Shown in pieces: positions 7,363-14,744 of a DNA stretch of 32,361 bases (positions are counted from its first letter, which is position 1; every line of letters starts with the position of its first letter). This DNA is from Gemmatimonadota bacterium (GTDB lineage: Bacteria; Gemmatimonadota; Gemmatimonadetes; Longimicrobiales; Gaopeijiaceae): NCBI GenBank assembly GCA_022822425.1, contig JAJEBS010000132.1, positions 1-32,361 of the forward strand. Reading direction: 5' to 3'. A program made the translations under genes and the position numbers. Below the pieces are notes generated by a model. It made no database searches and had not been told where the DNA came from. It saw only the letters and a program-made list of their open reading frames with translations.

Positions 7363-8121
7363 CTACCGGATCACCGTGGGCTCCAGTCGCACGCTCGCGG
7401 CGTACTCCATGAAGTGGTGCGTATAGGCCCGAATGTGCGTTCCCCCTCCGAAGACCTCGAGCATGTACAACTGGTTGGTCGGAATGTCCTCCAGTTGAAA
7501 CCAGCCCCCGGGCATGAGGATCTCGTCGAGATACACCACGGGTTCGACCGCGCCATACACCTTGCCACGGTAGTAGACGCACGTGGTCCCGGCGCACGGG
7601 GTCGTCACGACACCTGCTTGCAGGTCCACGAACTCGGCGGCCGACCAGTAGCCGCTGCGCACAAGGTCCTCCCGATCAAAGGTGCGGACGGCGGTATCAA
7701 CACCCCGCCGCCGGCGTTCGAACCGGTCGGCCACGATCTCCAGACCTTCGAGCAGAATCGGATCGGGCTGCATCCGAAGGGCGATCCGATCCCACGGTGC
7801 GGCGGCCTCGACCCGGGATTCCAGCGTGGCATATCCGAGCCGCTCCACGGTAACCAGGTGGGTTCCGGCCTCGATCCCGCACAGCGCGAACCAGCCATTG
7901 TCCGTAGTAAGCGATCCCCAATCCGACCCCTCCGCCGAAACATGGGCATCGCTCAGCGGCATCTCGGTGCCGGCATCGACGACAACCCCGAGGATCCGTG
8001 CCTCGTCGTCCAGGCATGCGGGCTGTTCCTGCTGTGCGGCGGCCGGAGAAACGAGGCCCAGGGCCAGGACCCCGATACCCACCGCCTGGACCACCATCGC
8101 GCCCCGGAGGGATGCAGACAT
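7363..8121 (-). CDS. Exported CarboxypepD_reg and TonB-plug-like protein without barrel
   Basis: A 252-residue protein. A signal peptide (about 1-30, ending SPAAAQ) is followed by a carboxypeptidase regulatory-like beta domain (about 42-118; ILGVVVDAGTEMPLSDAHV, then DNGWFAL and GTHLVTVERLGY). About 120-250 resemble the plug of a TonB-dependent receptor (ILLEGLEIVADR, then PVVYLDEILMPGGWFQLEDIPTNQLYMLEVF). No beta-barrel follows; the gene stops where the plug ends. Four cysteines (36, 81, 176, 181) could form disulfides. Full-length SusC-like receptors have the same first two domains plus a barrel of several hundred residues. It could be a secreted accessory or periplasmic binding module; its function is unknown. 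The start at 8121 is supported by the signal peptide; the ribosome site is weak. Confidence 0.75.
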   Translation of the reverse strand: MSASLRGAMVVQAVGIGVLALGLVSPAAAQQEQPACLDDEARILGVVVDAGTEMPLSDAHVSAEGSDWGSLTTDNGWFALCGIEAGTHLVTVERLGYATLESRVEAAAPWDRIALRMQPDPILLEGLEIVADRFERRRRGVDTAVRTFDREDLVRSGYWSAAEFVDLQAGVVTTPCAGTTCVYYRGKVYGAVEPVVYLDEILMPGGWFQLEDIPTNQLYMLEVFGGGTHIRAYTHHFMEYAASVRLEPTVIR

Positions 8122-8257
8122 CGTGCAATCTCTCGTGACAGGGGAGTTGGCCGCGCAAGGGAGTACGATACCCCTGTTCGCGTCCGGCGGATCCCCTCCT
8201 GAGACACCGCCACCACCAGCGGCTTACCTTCCTCCACCCCCAACCCGGAGCCCTCCC
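8122..8257. promoter_or_regulatory. Divergent intergenic region
   Basis: A 136-bp gap between the leftward plug-domain gene and the rightward endonuclease-like gene. A small dyad GTACGATAC at 8162-8170 supplies TANNNT hexamers on both strands, a possible shared -10 area. GGAG at 8247-8250 is the ribosome site of the rightward gene. Nothing else is evident. Confidence 0.25.
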
Positions 8258-8668
8258 GTGAACGACCCCTACCTCCTCGCGATCGCCATCCTGGGCAGCC
8301 TTCTCGCCCTCACCGCCCTCGTCCTCGCCATCGTGCTGCGGCGCTACACGCGGTTGCGGCTGGAGCTGCCGGCCAGGTTGCGGGAGGCGCGCGAGGACGC
8401 GGTAACGCGCAGCACGGCGGTCACGCGCGGGCAGGCTTTCGAACACCTGGCCCCCTTCATGGACGACTTCGGATACCATCCCCGGGACGCCCGCTTTCTC
8501 GGCAGCCCCATCGACCTCGTCGTCTTCGACGGCCTCGGCGAGACCAATGTGCGCGAAATCGTCTTCGTGGAGGTCAAGACAGGCCGGTCTCGCCTGAGCG
8601 CGCGTGAGCGGGCGGTGCGGAAAGCCGTGCTCGAAGGGCGGGTGAGATGGCGGGAACTGCGGGCCTGA
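8258..8668 (+). CDS. Endonuc_Holl family membrane-anchored nuclease-like protein
   Basis: A 136-residue protein starting at GTG, with GGAG eight bases upstream. Residues about 5-28 form one membrane helix, followed by a basic helical region and a nuclease fold. The segment DARFLGSPIDLVVFDGL (77-93), then IVFVEVKTG (101-109) and LSARERAVRKAVLEGRVRW, matches the family described as related to archaeal Holliday junction resolvases. Asp86 with Glu105-x-Lys107 form a PD-(D/E)xK site. Function is not established for most members; DNA cleavage is inferred from the motif, and membrane anchoring makes a classical resolvase role doubtful. Its 3' end overlaps the convergent FkbM gene by 95 bp. Confidence 0.82.
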   Translation: MNDPYLLAIAILGSLLALTALVLAIVLRRYTRLRLELPARLREAREDAVTRSTAVTRGQAFEHLAPFMDDFGYHPRDARFLGSPIDLVVFDGLGETNVREIVFVEVKTGRSRLSARERAVRKAVLEGRVRWRELRA

Positions 8669-9551
8669 CCACATCCGCGCGCCGGAACAGCCCGTTCATC
8701 AGCGTGCGGCACTCCACCCGATATCCCTGCTTCAGGATCCAGGACTCCAGAGCCCGCGAGTCGGCGCCGGGCTTCAGCTCCACCAGAAGCAGGCGGGGCC
8801 GGAGGCTCGGAGGAGCGGCGGCGAAGAACGGCTCGAGAACGTCCCGCTCGTGACCCTCCACATCCACCTTCAGGCAGTCGATGCGCTCGAGCCCCGCCTG
8901 GCTGACGATCGACGCGAGGGTACGCACCTGCACGGAAACGACCTCATCCACGCCGGGCTCCGCATCAGCCCTGACGGGTTTCCGCGCCAGCCGGTTCTCT
9001 CCCGAGTTTACGGAGTTGCGGATGAGCCGGCCGGCCGCCGGAGCAGCGCCCACTGCGGACTCGACGATGCGGACCGACTCCTCCAGTCCGTTGGTGCGCA
9101 GGTTGTAGCGGAGCTGGTGCACCAGCTCCGGGTCGGGCTCGACCGCGACGATGCGCCCCTCACCACCGGTCAGCGACGAGATCCAGAAGGTGTAGCCGCC
9201 GACGTTTGCGCCGACATCGACGAAGGTGAATCCGGGCCGCACCCAGGGCCCGAGCCGAAGGCGCTCACGGTAGTCCCAGTGCCAGGGCAGGAAGAGGATG
9301 CGTGCCTCCGACACGGAGCGGTTGGGATGAAGCCTGAGCCGCTGTCCCCAGACGACGGTGTCCACCGGACCGTCCAGGCGGCGCACCCGTGCCAGCCGAC
9401 GGGTGAGCAGGATGAAGCGGCTTGGCAGCCAGGAGCCCAGCAGCCTCAGCGTGAAGCTCGATCCCCGCGAAACAGTGAGCCAGAACCGGCTCCAGGGATC
9501 GGGCCGGAGTGTGCCCCAGGGACTCTCGGGGCTAAAATAGTCGCATGACAT
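8574..9551 (-). CDS. FkbM family SAM-dependent methyltransferase
   Basis: A 325-residue protein. The SAM-binding motif I is FVDVGANVGGYT (110-121), followed by the acidic loop VAVEPDPE (135-142), the LKVDVEGHE motif (227-235) characteristic of FkbM enzymes, and LLLVELKPG (254-262). Family members O-methylate sugars or other polar groups on natural products or surface glycans; the substrate here is unknown and no glycan cluster is nearby. The last ~30 residues are Ala/Pro/Arg-rich and lie wholly within the 3' part of the convergent nuclease gene, so they may be a run-on tail. The start at 9551 overlaps the divergent permease start by 7 bp, and no ribosome site is visible. Confidence 0.85.
   Translation of the reverse strand: MSCDYFSPESPWGTLRPDPWSRFWLTVSRGSSFTLRLLGSWLPSRFILLTRRLARVRRLDGPVDTVVWGQRLRLHPNRSVSEARILFLPWHWDYRERLRLGPWVRPGFTFVDVGANVGGYTFWISSLTGGEGRIVAVEPDPELVHQLRYNLRTNGLEESVRIVESAVGAAPAAGRLIRNSVNSGENRLARKPVRADAEPGVDEVVSVQVRTLASIVSQAGLERIDCLKVDVEGHERDVLEPFFAAAPPSLRPRLLLVELKPGADSRALESWILKQGYRVECRTLMNGLFRRADVVRPAVPAISPALRARLSAPPAHARSGETGLS
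9533..9538 (+). promoter_or_regulatory. -10-like TAAAAT just upstream of the permease ATG
   Basis: TAAAAT ends 6 bp before the ATG at 9545 and no ribosome site lies between them. This spacing puts transcription start at or next to the start codon, as in leaderless genes. No convincing -35 element was seen. Confidence 0.4.
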
Positions 9552-11323
9552 ACGAAATCGTTTTCGTGCTTGTGGTTGCGGCGGCGGCCCTGGTGCTCTT
9601 CGCCATGGACCGCATCCGGCTCGATCAGCTCTCCATGTCGGTCCCGGTGGTGCTCCTGCTGGGCGGGATCATCGGTCCCCGCGAGGCGCTTTCGGGCCTC
9701 TCGAGCGAGGCCACCGTAACCGTGGCGGCGATGCTGGTACTCGGGCTGGGGCTGCGCAAGACCGGCCTTGTGGCGGCGATCGGCATCTGGGCGCGCACGG
9801 CGCCGCTGGGCGGAAAGACCATGCGCATGTTCATCCTCTGCCTGCTGGTGGCCTTCCTTTCGCCGTTCCTGAACAACACCGCGGTGGTGATCGTGTTCAT
9901 CCCGGTGTTCGCGGCGCTCGCGGACCAGGCCGACGAACCGGTCTCGCTGTACCTGATGCCGCTTTCCTTCGTGGCCATCATGGGGGGGACGGTAACCCTG
10001 ATCGGGACCGCCACCAACCTGGTCGTGCACGGGGAGGCGGTCGCGCGCGGGTACGACGAGCTGACCATGTTCTCCATCGCGCCGGTGGGGCTGATCTGCC
10101 TGGCGGTGGGGATGCTCTACCTCTTCACCATCGGACGCCACCAGATGCCCCGGCGGGAGCGGCCGCCGGATCTGTCCAGCCGCTACGGGGTGCGCCGGTT
10201 CACGACCGAGCTGCGGGTGGGACGGGACTCGCCCGCGGCCGGACAAGCGCTGGCCGAGTTGCGCTGGGGCGAGCGCTTCGACGTCGTGGTCGTGGGAATC
10301 GAGCGGGATGGACGGGTCATCTCCCTCCCCGCGGGTGAGCGTGTTATCGAGGCCGGGGACAGGCTCTACGCCCAGGGCGCGGCGGACGACCTGCTGCGTC
10401 TCGCCCAGGCGCAACGGCTGGACACGCCCGAGGGGAAGGCGCCCCAGGAGGCGAGCGAGACCGTCGTCGGGGGACGGATGGTGGAGGTGATCATGGGGCC
10501 GGGTTCGGCTCTGGTGGGGCGAACGCTCAAGGACCTCTCCTTCGCCCAGCGCTACGACGTGACCGTGCTCGGGGTCCAGAGCCACGGCGCGGCGGTCACC
10601 GACCGGATCGCGCAGATGGAGTTCTCCGTGGGCGACATCCTCCTGGTGCGCGGGGAGGCGGGCGCGCTCGACCGCCTGGCCGACGAGCCCGGCTTCATCC
10701 TGATGGCCGAGGTGGACCACCCCGTGGGCAGCCGGCCGCGCGCCGCCTTCGCGGCCGCCATCATGGCGGGGGTGGTGCTGGCCGCGAGCGTCGGCCTCTT
10801 CCCCATCTCCACCTCGGCGATGGCGGGGGTGGCGCTGATGGTGTTCACGGGGTGCGTGCGCGTCGACGAGATCTACGCGGAGCTGGACTGGCTGGTGGTG
10901 TTCGTGATGGCCGGGCTCATCCCGCTGGGGCTGGCGATGGAGTCGACGGGCGCCGCCGCGTGGATCGCCTCGGGGGTGGTGGGCGCGACCTCCGGGCTCG
11001 GCGAGACCGGGATGATCGGGGCTTTCTACCTGCTGACCGCGGTCATGACCGCCGTGGTGGCGAACACCGCCACGGCCGTGATGCTCACCCCGGTCGCCAT
11101 CCTTGTGGCGCAGAACGCGGGGCTGAACCCCTACGCCCTCCTGGTGACCGTGATGTTCGCGGCCTCGGCCTCCTTCGTCACCCCGTTCGGCTACAAGACC
11201 AACGTGATGATCTACTCGCCGGGCGGCTACCGCTTCATGGACTTCGTGAAGGTGGGCGGGCCGCTCAACCTGCTGCTCGCGATCGTGGCGTCGATCTGCA
11301 TCCCCTTCTTCTGGCCGAGCTGA
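9545..11323 (+). CDS. SLC13 family permease with two RCK_C domains
   Basis: A 592-residue inner-membrane transporter. N-terminal helices (about 1-200) include the family signature LNNTAVVIVFIPV (about 109-121). A cytosolic insert (about 210-385) holds two TrkA-C/RCK_C domains, each ending in the pattern 'AGDRLYAQG' or 'VGDILLVRG'. The C-terminal helices (about 395-590) carry the repeated signature VANTATAVMLTPV. Such proteins transport divalent anions such as sulfate, dicarboxylates or other oxyanions; the RCK_C domains probably bind a regulatory ligand. The substrate cannot be read from sequence. It stands as a single gene, possibly leaderless. Confidence 0.9.
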   Translation: MTYEIVFVLVVAAAALVLFAMDRIRLDQLSMSVPVVLLLGGIIGPREALSGLSSEATVTVAAMLVLGLGLRKTGLVAAIGIWARTAPLGGKTMRMFILCLLVAFLSPFLNNTAVVIVFIPVFAALADQADEPVSLYLMPLSFVAIMGGTVTLIGTATNLVVHGEAVARGYDELTMFSIAPVGLICLAVGMLYLFTIGRHQMPRRERPPDLSSRYGVRRFTTELRVGRDSPAAGQALAELRWGERFDVVVVGIERDGRVISLPAGERVIEAGDRLYAQGAADDLLRLAQAQRLDTPEGKAPQEASETVVGGRMVEVIMGPGSALVGRTLKDLSFAQRYDVTVLGVQSHGAAVTDRIAQMEFSVGDILLVRGEAGALDRLADEPGFILMAEVDHPVGSRPRAAFAAAIMAGVVLAASVGLFPISTSAMAGVALMVFTGCVRVDEIYAELDWLVVFVMAGLIPLGLAMESTGAAAWIASGVVGATSGLGETGMIGAFYLLTAVMTAVVANTATAVMLTPVAILVAQNAGLNPYALLVTVMFAASASFVTPFGYKTNVMIYSPGGYRFMDFVKVGGPLNLLLAIVASICIPFFWPS

Positions 11324-11467
11324 GGCGCATACTCCTGCCCGGCAGGGCATCCGCACCCGGGCAACCTCCTCACCGCGAGGCGAGTCACATCGTTACCGAA
11401 CGCGTGAGGCAGTCGGTTCGGTCTCGGGCCTCGTGCGAGCATCGTTCCCGAGGACGAGCGACATGCA
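11324..11467 (+). promoter_or_regulatory. Structured gap with three inverted repeats
   Basis: This 144-bp gap holds TGCCCGG/CCGGGCA (11336-11342, 11357-11363), a possible terminator for the permease. It also holds ACCGAAC/GTTCGGT (11395-11401, 11416-11422; 14-nt loop) and CTCGGG...CCCGAG enclosing a CTCG-TG-CGAG hairpin before the next start. The last two would form a folded leader for the TonB-like gene. No T-run or clear promoter hexamers were found. Confidence 0.3.
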
Positions 11468-12379
11468 ATGACGCCAGGGAAACCGGATCGCGCGGGAGCT
11501 ACCCGCGCCTCGCGCACATGGGCGGCCGCAACGGCAGATGCCCGGCGCAGGAAAAGCCGCCGGATCCTCGCGGCCTCCATGGCGGCCTCCATCGCGCTCC
11601 ATGCGTTCGTCTTTTCCCTCGGGATCGCCCCATCCGCAGCAACCAGCCCGAATGCAGGGATGGACCCCGACCTCCCCGGCTCCCGCACGCCGTTCGAGGC
11701 CCCTTCGGCCATCCGGATCACACGAATCGTTGCCCGCGCACCGGCCACGCGGCCCGAATCGCGCGACACGCCGACCGAGCAGGAGGAGCCGGAGCCGGCC
11801 GAAGCCGACATGGAAGACTCGCCGGCACCGGAGCCGGATGATCCACGACTCGCTCCCGACGTCGAGGCGCGAGAACCTTCGCGCACAGACCGACCTGTGC
11901 TGCCGCGAGCCTCTATATCGACACCCGCCGCCCGGTTCAAGCCCCGGTTCACGAACCCCGCGCTTTGGCGGCGAATCGGGGACATCCGTGCCGATTCGGA
12001 GCCCGCGAGCGAGATTCGCCTGCGCGGCCGCGGGAACGCTGAAGGAGCGCGATACACGCCGAGCGACGCGTGGGCGTTCGACACGTGGACGGCTCACGAC
12101 GCGGCGGGACGACGCTGGGGCGCCGCCCCAGGCGTGATCTACCTCGGCGGGTTCAGCCTGCAGACCTGCCAAGGCCGGTTCGATGCGTCAAACTGCGGGT
12201 TCGGCTTACCCGGCTGGCGGCGAAGGGAATACCAGCGGTTCCTTCAAGCCGTAATGGAAATCGAAGAACAACATCGATGGGGAGGCATCCTGGAACGCGG
12301 TCGGGCGATCGGTGAACGGCGGGACGCGCAACGCCATCCGAAACCGGACTCTGTCCCCGCTACTCGCGATGGCGATTGA
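11468..12379 (+). CDS. TonB-like anchored periplasmic protein of unknown function
   Basis: A 303-residue protein with a basic N-terminus and one membrane helix (about 32-53; RRRKSRRILAASMAASIALH), followed by a long Pro/Glu-rich periplasmic linker (about 60-140). This is the layout of TonB proteins (compare 'SLALHA' anchors). The C-terminal part (about 150-270) does not look like the TonB beta domain. It has a Trp/Gly-rich segment with two cysteines (FSLQTCQGRFDASNCGFGLP) and a helical Arg-rich end. It may be a distant TonB/energiser relative or an unrelated anchored protein. GAGG about 15 bases upstream is a weak ribosome site. Base composition near the 3' end is lower in GC than the neighbours. 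Confidence 0.6.
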   Translation: MTPGKPDRAGATRASRTWAAATADARRRKSRRILAASMAASIALHAFVFSLGIAPSAATSPNAGMDPDLPGSRTPFEAPSAIRITRIVARAPATRPESRDTPTEQEEPEPAEADMEDSPAPEPDDPRLAPDVEAREPSRTDRPVLPRASISTPAARFKPRFTNPALWRRIGDIRADSEPASEIRLRGRGNAEGARYTPSDAWAFDTWTAHDAAGRRWGAAPGVIYLGGFSLQTCQGRFDASNCGFGLPGWRRREYQRFLQAVMEIEEQHRWGGILERGRAIGERRDAQRHPKPDSVPATRDGD

Positions 12380-12415
12380 TATGGACCAGCCAGTCGACAC
12401 CACCCGCCACCTCTC

Positions 12416-13666
12416 TTACGGCCCCAGCGCCCCGATCGGAATCACGCTCACCCCGTCTTCCCGCGTGTAGCCGTAGCCGCTGCTCACGATCAGACCGAGC
12501 GCTGCCGGCTCGCCCATGCGCTTCGGGTCCACCCGTTGCGCCAGTCGCAGCAGGTTGGCGGCGCCCGCATCCGCTCGGCCCTCGCCGAGCTTGACCTCGA
12601 AGGCCGCCCAGCGACCGTCGTTGGCCTGTACGATCGCGTCGACCTCCAGACCGCCCTTCTCGCGGTAGTGGAAGACATCGGCGTCTGCGGCTTGGGCATA
12701 GACGCGCAGATCCCGGACCACCATCGACTCGAAGAGGAGCCCCAGGAAGTCGAGGTCGCGGAGCAGCCGAGGAGGCGTCGCGCGGACGGCGGCCACGGCG
12801 AGAGCCGGATCCGCGAGGTGCCGGATTGGCTTGCTCCTCAGAACCGATCTCGATCTCAGATGCGTCGGCCATGCCGGCTGGTTCTCCACGATCATGATGC
12901 GCTCCAGCGCCCGAATATAGTCGGCCGCGGTGTGCTCCCTGATTGCGGACACGCCTTCGCCGGTGTCCGAGGCAAGGGTCGCGGTCGCCACGGGCGTGGC
13001 GACGTTCCTCGCCAGGGACCGAAGGAGCATGCTTACCCGCACAGGGTCTCGCTTTCTGCCGTCGCCATTGGCGATGTCGAGGCGCCGGATCTCGTCGAGA
13101 TGATCCCTGTTGGCGCGGAGCGCCGTTTGCGTGCTGCGCCCAAGGTTGACGGGCCAGCCGCCTACGCAGATCAACTCCGCCAGGTCATCGAGGAGGATTA
13201 CCGATCTGCCAGCCGTGGCGGGCGTCCCCTCCAGGAGACCGGCCAGCGAGACTTCGCCGGACGAATGACCCAGTTCGAACAGCGAGAGCGGTCGCATGCG
13301 GAGACGCGTCAGGCGCCCGGCGCCGGTATGTCGGGTGGCGTCGTCAGCCGGCACCGCCGACCCGGTAAGGATGAACTGACCCGGCTGGCGCCGATCGTCC
13401 ACGGCCCTGCGCACGTGGTTCCAGATCGCCGGCTCCAGCTGCCATTCGTCGATCAACCGCGGGACGTTGCCGACCAGCACGCGGGCCGGTTCGAGGCTGG
13501 CCAGGCGTCGCGCCACATCGTCCACGTCGAGCCGCACTTCGCTGGCGGCGATCTGCTGCGCCGTGGTGGTCTTTCCGCAGGCCCGAGGGCCCTCAATCAC
13601 GACTGCGCCGGTGGCCTGCAGGCGCTCGGCCAGTTCGCGATCGACGATCCTGGGCTGGTAGGTCAT
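12416..13666 (-). CDS. AAA_14/DUF4143 ATP-binding protein
   Basis: A 416-residue protein. The N-terminal AAA+ domain has Walker A GPRACGKTT (26-34, Lys32), Walker B-like RLIDEW (70-75) and the sensor segment ILTGSA (99-104). The C-terminal DUF4143 region (about 200-390) ends in a nuclease-like fold (VDAIVQANDGRWAAFEVKLG). The start at 13666 (MTYQPRIVDREL) matches the usual N-terminus of the family, although the frame is open further upstream to 13795; no clear ribosome site precedes it. These ATPases are widespread, variable between strains and often mobile; their role is unknown. Four 23-bp repeats lie 110-200 bp upstream. The gene is convergent with the TonB-like gene, 36 bp apart. Confidence 0.88.
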   Translation of the reverse strand: MTYQPRIVDRELAERLQATGAVVIEGPRACGKTTTAQQIAASEVRLDVDDVARRLASLEPARVLVGNVPRLIDEWQLEPAIWNHVRRAVDDRRQPGQFILTGSAVPADDATRHTGAGRLTRLRMRPLSLFELGHSSGEVSLAGLLEGTPATAGRSVILLDDLAELICVGGWPVNLGRSTQTALRANRDHLDEIRRLDIANGDGRKRDPVRVSMLLRSLARNVATPVATATLASDTGEGVSAIREHTAADYIRALERIMIVENQPAWPTHLRSRSVLRSKPIRHLADPALAVAAVRATPPRLLRDLDFLGLLFESMVVRDLRVYAQAADADVFHYREKGGLEVDAIVQANDGRWAAFEVKLGEGRADAGAANLLRLAQRVDPKRMGEPAALGLIVSSGYGYTREDGVSVIPIGALGP

Positions 13667-13958
13667 GTTGGTACCGGCATGGGGGGCTGGCGAGTCCGGT
13701 TGATCGAAGATGGCCGGGGGTTTGTCGGGCCAGCCGCACGAGGATGGTAACCGTCGGGAAGGCTTCAGGGAAGGTGTCAGCGTCAGATTCGGCATCGTAT
13801 CAGCGTCAGAAATGGCGCCCTATTGATGACAGATTTGGCGTATTGCCAACGCCAGAAATGGCGCAGCCAGACGGCGAGTTTCAGCCGCAACTCTCCTGCA
13901 CTCCTCGATCCACGCGCCAATCGAGGTCCGGCGGGCGGCCACTCGGCGGGCGGTCCGG
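13667..13958. promoter_or_regulatory. Upstream region of the DUF4143 ATPase gene
   Basis: This 292-bp stretch lies between two leftward genes. Its only clear content is the 23-bp tandem repeat block (13776-13867). The remainder on both sides is plain GC-rich sequence in which I see no gene, terminator or promoter hexamers. Confidence 0.4.
13776..13867. repeat. Four imperfect 23-bp tandem repeats
   Basis: Units start at 13776, 13799, 13822 and 13845, each exactly 23 bp. The shared core reads CAGAWWYGGCRYM at 13784, 13807, 13830 and 13853 (CAGATTCGGCATC, CAGAAATGGCGCC, CAGATTTGGCGTA, CAGAAATGGCGCA). The last copy contains the dyad GCCA-N4-TGGC, and TTGGC-GTATT-GCCAA spans copies three and four. 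The period is not a multiple of three, so it is not a coding repeat. There are no unique spacers, so it is not a CRISPR array. The position upstream of the ATPase start suggests repeated protein-binding sites. Confidence 0.8.
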
Positions 13959-14555
13959 TCAGGTACCCTCCCTCGACGCCAGGCTGAACGGCTCGCGCGC
14001 GAATACCCGGCGCACCATCGGCTCGAAGAACTCGAGGGGCAGCGACTCGTAGTCGGGATCGAACGCGCACTGGTCCCAGCGGTGGCAGAAGTCCACGGCG
14101 TCCTGATACCAGGGATGGTCGCGGTACCTGTCGCGCGCGTTGCGGTCGCCCCCCACGTGATGGGCGTAGTAGTAGTACTGGAACAGGCCGTGGTGGCGGA
14201 CGATCCAGTGGGTGCGCTCGGTCACGTAGGGGCGCAGCAGCAGCGCGGACAGTTCGCCGTGGCTGTGCGGGGCCAGCAGGTCGTCGATGTCGTGCAGGAG
14301 CGCCGCCACGACCATCTCCTCCTCAGCGCCGTCGCGATGGGCGCGGGTCGCGGTCTGCAGAGAATGCTCCAGCCGGTCGACCTGGTAGCCGGAGAGCGAA
14401 CCGGACAACTGGCGGAGGTGCGCCAGCACCCGGTCCGCGGTGCCGGCGGCGAACTCCTCCTCGAGGCGATCGAGCAGCTCGTAGTCCTCGCGGGTACCGT
14501 CCGCCATGCGGGTGAAGCTCACCACCGGGTCGCCGGGCCTTGCCGTATCGTCCAT
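13959..14555 (-). CDS. HD-domain oxygenase, PhnZ/TmpB-like
   Basis: A 198-residue HD-domain protein. GGGAG nine bases upstream supports the start at 14555. Likely di-iron ligands are His64 (RLEHSLQTA), His88-Asp89 (LLHDIDD), His97 or His99, His121 or His122 (RHHGLFQ) and Asp161 (RWDQ). The layout LEHSLQ..A..(S/D)GA..EMV.AALLHD, followed by a 'HHG-FQ-YY' segment, resembles the phosphonate-linked HD oxygenases PhnZ and TmpB rather than hydrolytic HD enzymes. TmpB cleaves the C-P bond of the hydroxylated trimethylammonium phosphonate to give glycine betaine and phosphate. The divergent neighbour is a TmpA-like dioxygenase, the known partner. The exact substrate remains inferred. Confidence 0.75.
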   Translation of the reverse strand: MDDTARPGDPVVSFTRMADGTREDYELLDRLEEEFAAGTADRVLAHLRQLSGSLSGYQVDRLEHSLQTATRAHRDGAEEEMVVAALLHDIDDLLAPHSHGELSALLLRPYVTERTHWIVRHHGLFQYYYYAHHVGGDRNARDRYRDHPWYQDAVDFCHRWDQCAFDPDYESLPLEFFEPMVRRVFAREPFSLASREGT

Positions 14556-14744
14556 TGCGCGTCACTCCCGCGATGAGGGGTCCTGGCCACCGCAGCGTGC
14601 GCCGAAGCGGAGAGATGTGTCAAGCGGACGCGGGGCACCCTCCTCGGGCTCGGTGCTTGACTCGCACGGCGTGGGCGCACTCTGATACTCGATGGTGGCC
14701 GCGTGCGCTCCGCCCCGGTCACGACGGACCCGAGGAGGTCGACC
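14556..14744. promoter_or_regulatory. Divergent control region of the TmpB/TmpA-like pair
   Basis: Contains the perfect inverted pair GTCAAGC (14619-14625) and GCTTGAC (14655-14661). On the minus strand it gives a TTGACA -35-like hexamer and on the plus strand TTGACT, pointing outward. A GATACT hexamer at 14684-14689 is 21 bp from the plus -35, too far for a standard promoter, and no minus -10 is evident. The dyad may therefore be a regulator site. GAGGAGG at 14732-14738 is the ribosome site of the rightward gene. Confidence 0.4.

Noticed and set aside
12416-13795. Upstream start of the DUF4143 ATPase at 13795
   Set aside because: It would translate the 23-bp repeats and a Pro-rich stretch; the family N-terminus begins at 13666.
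13776-13867. CRISPR-like array
   Set aside because: The repeats are directly adjacent with no unique spacers, only four imperfect copies, and no cas gene in the window.
13744-14052. Small plus-strand open frame across the 23-bp repeats
   Set aside because: No ribosome site, no motif, it overlaps the HD gene, and the repeat period is not a multiple of three.
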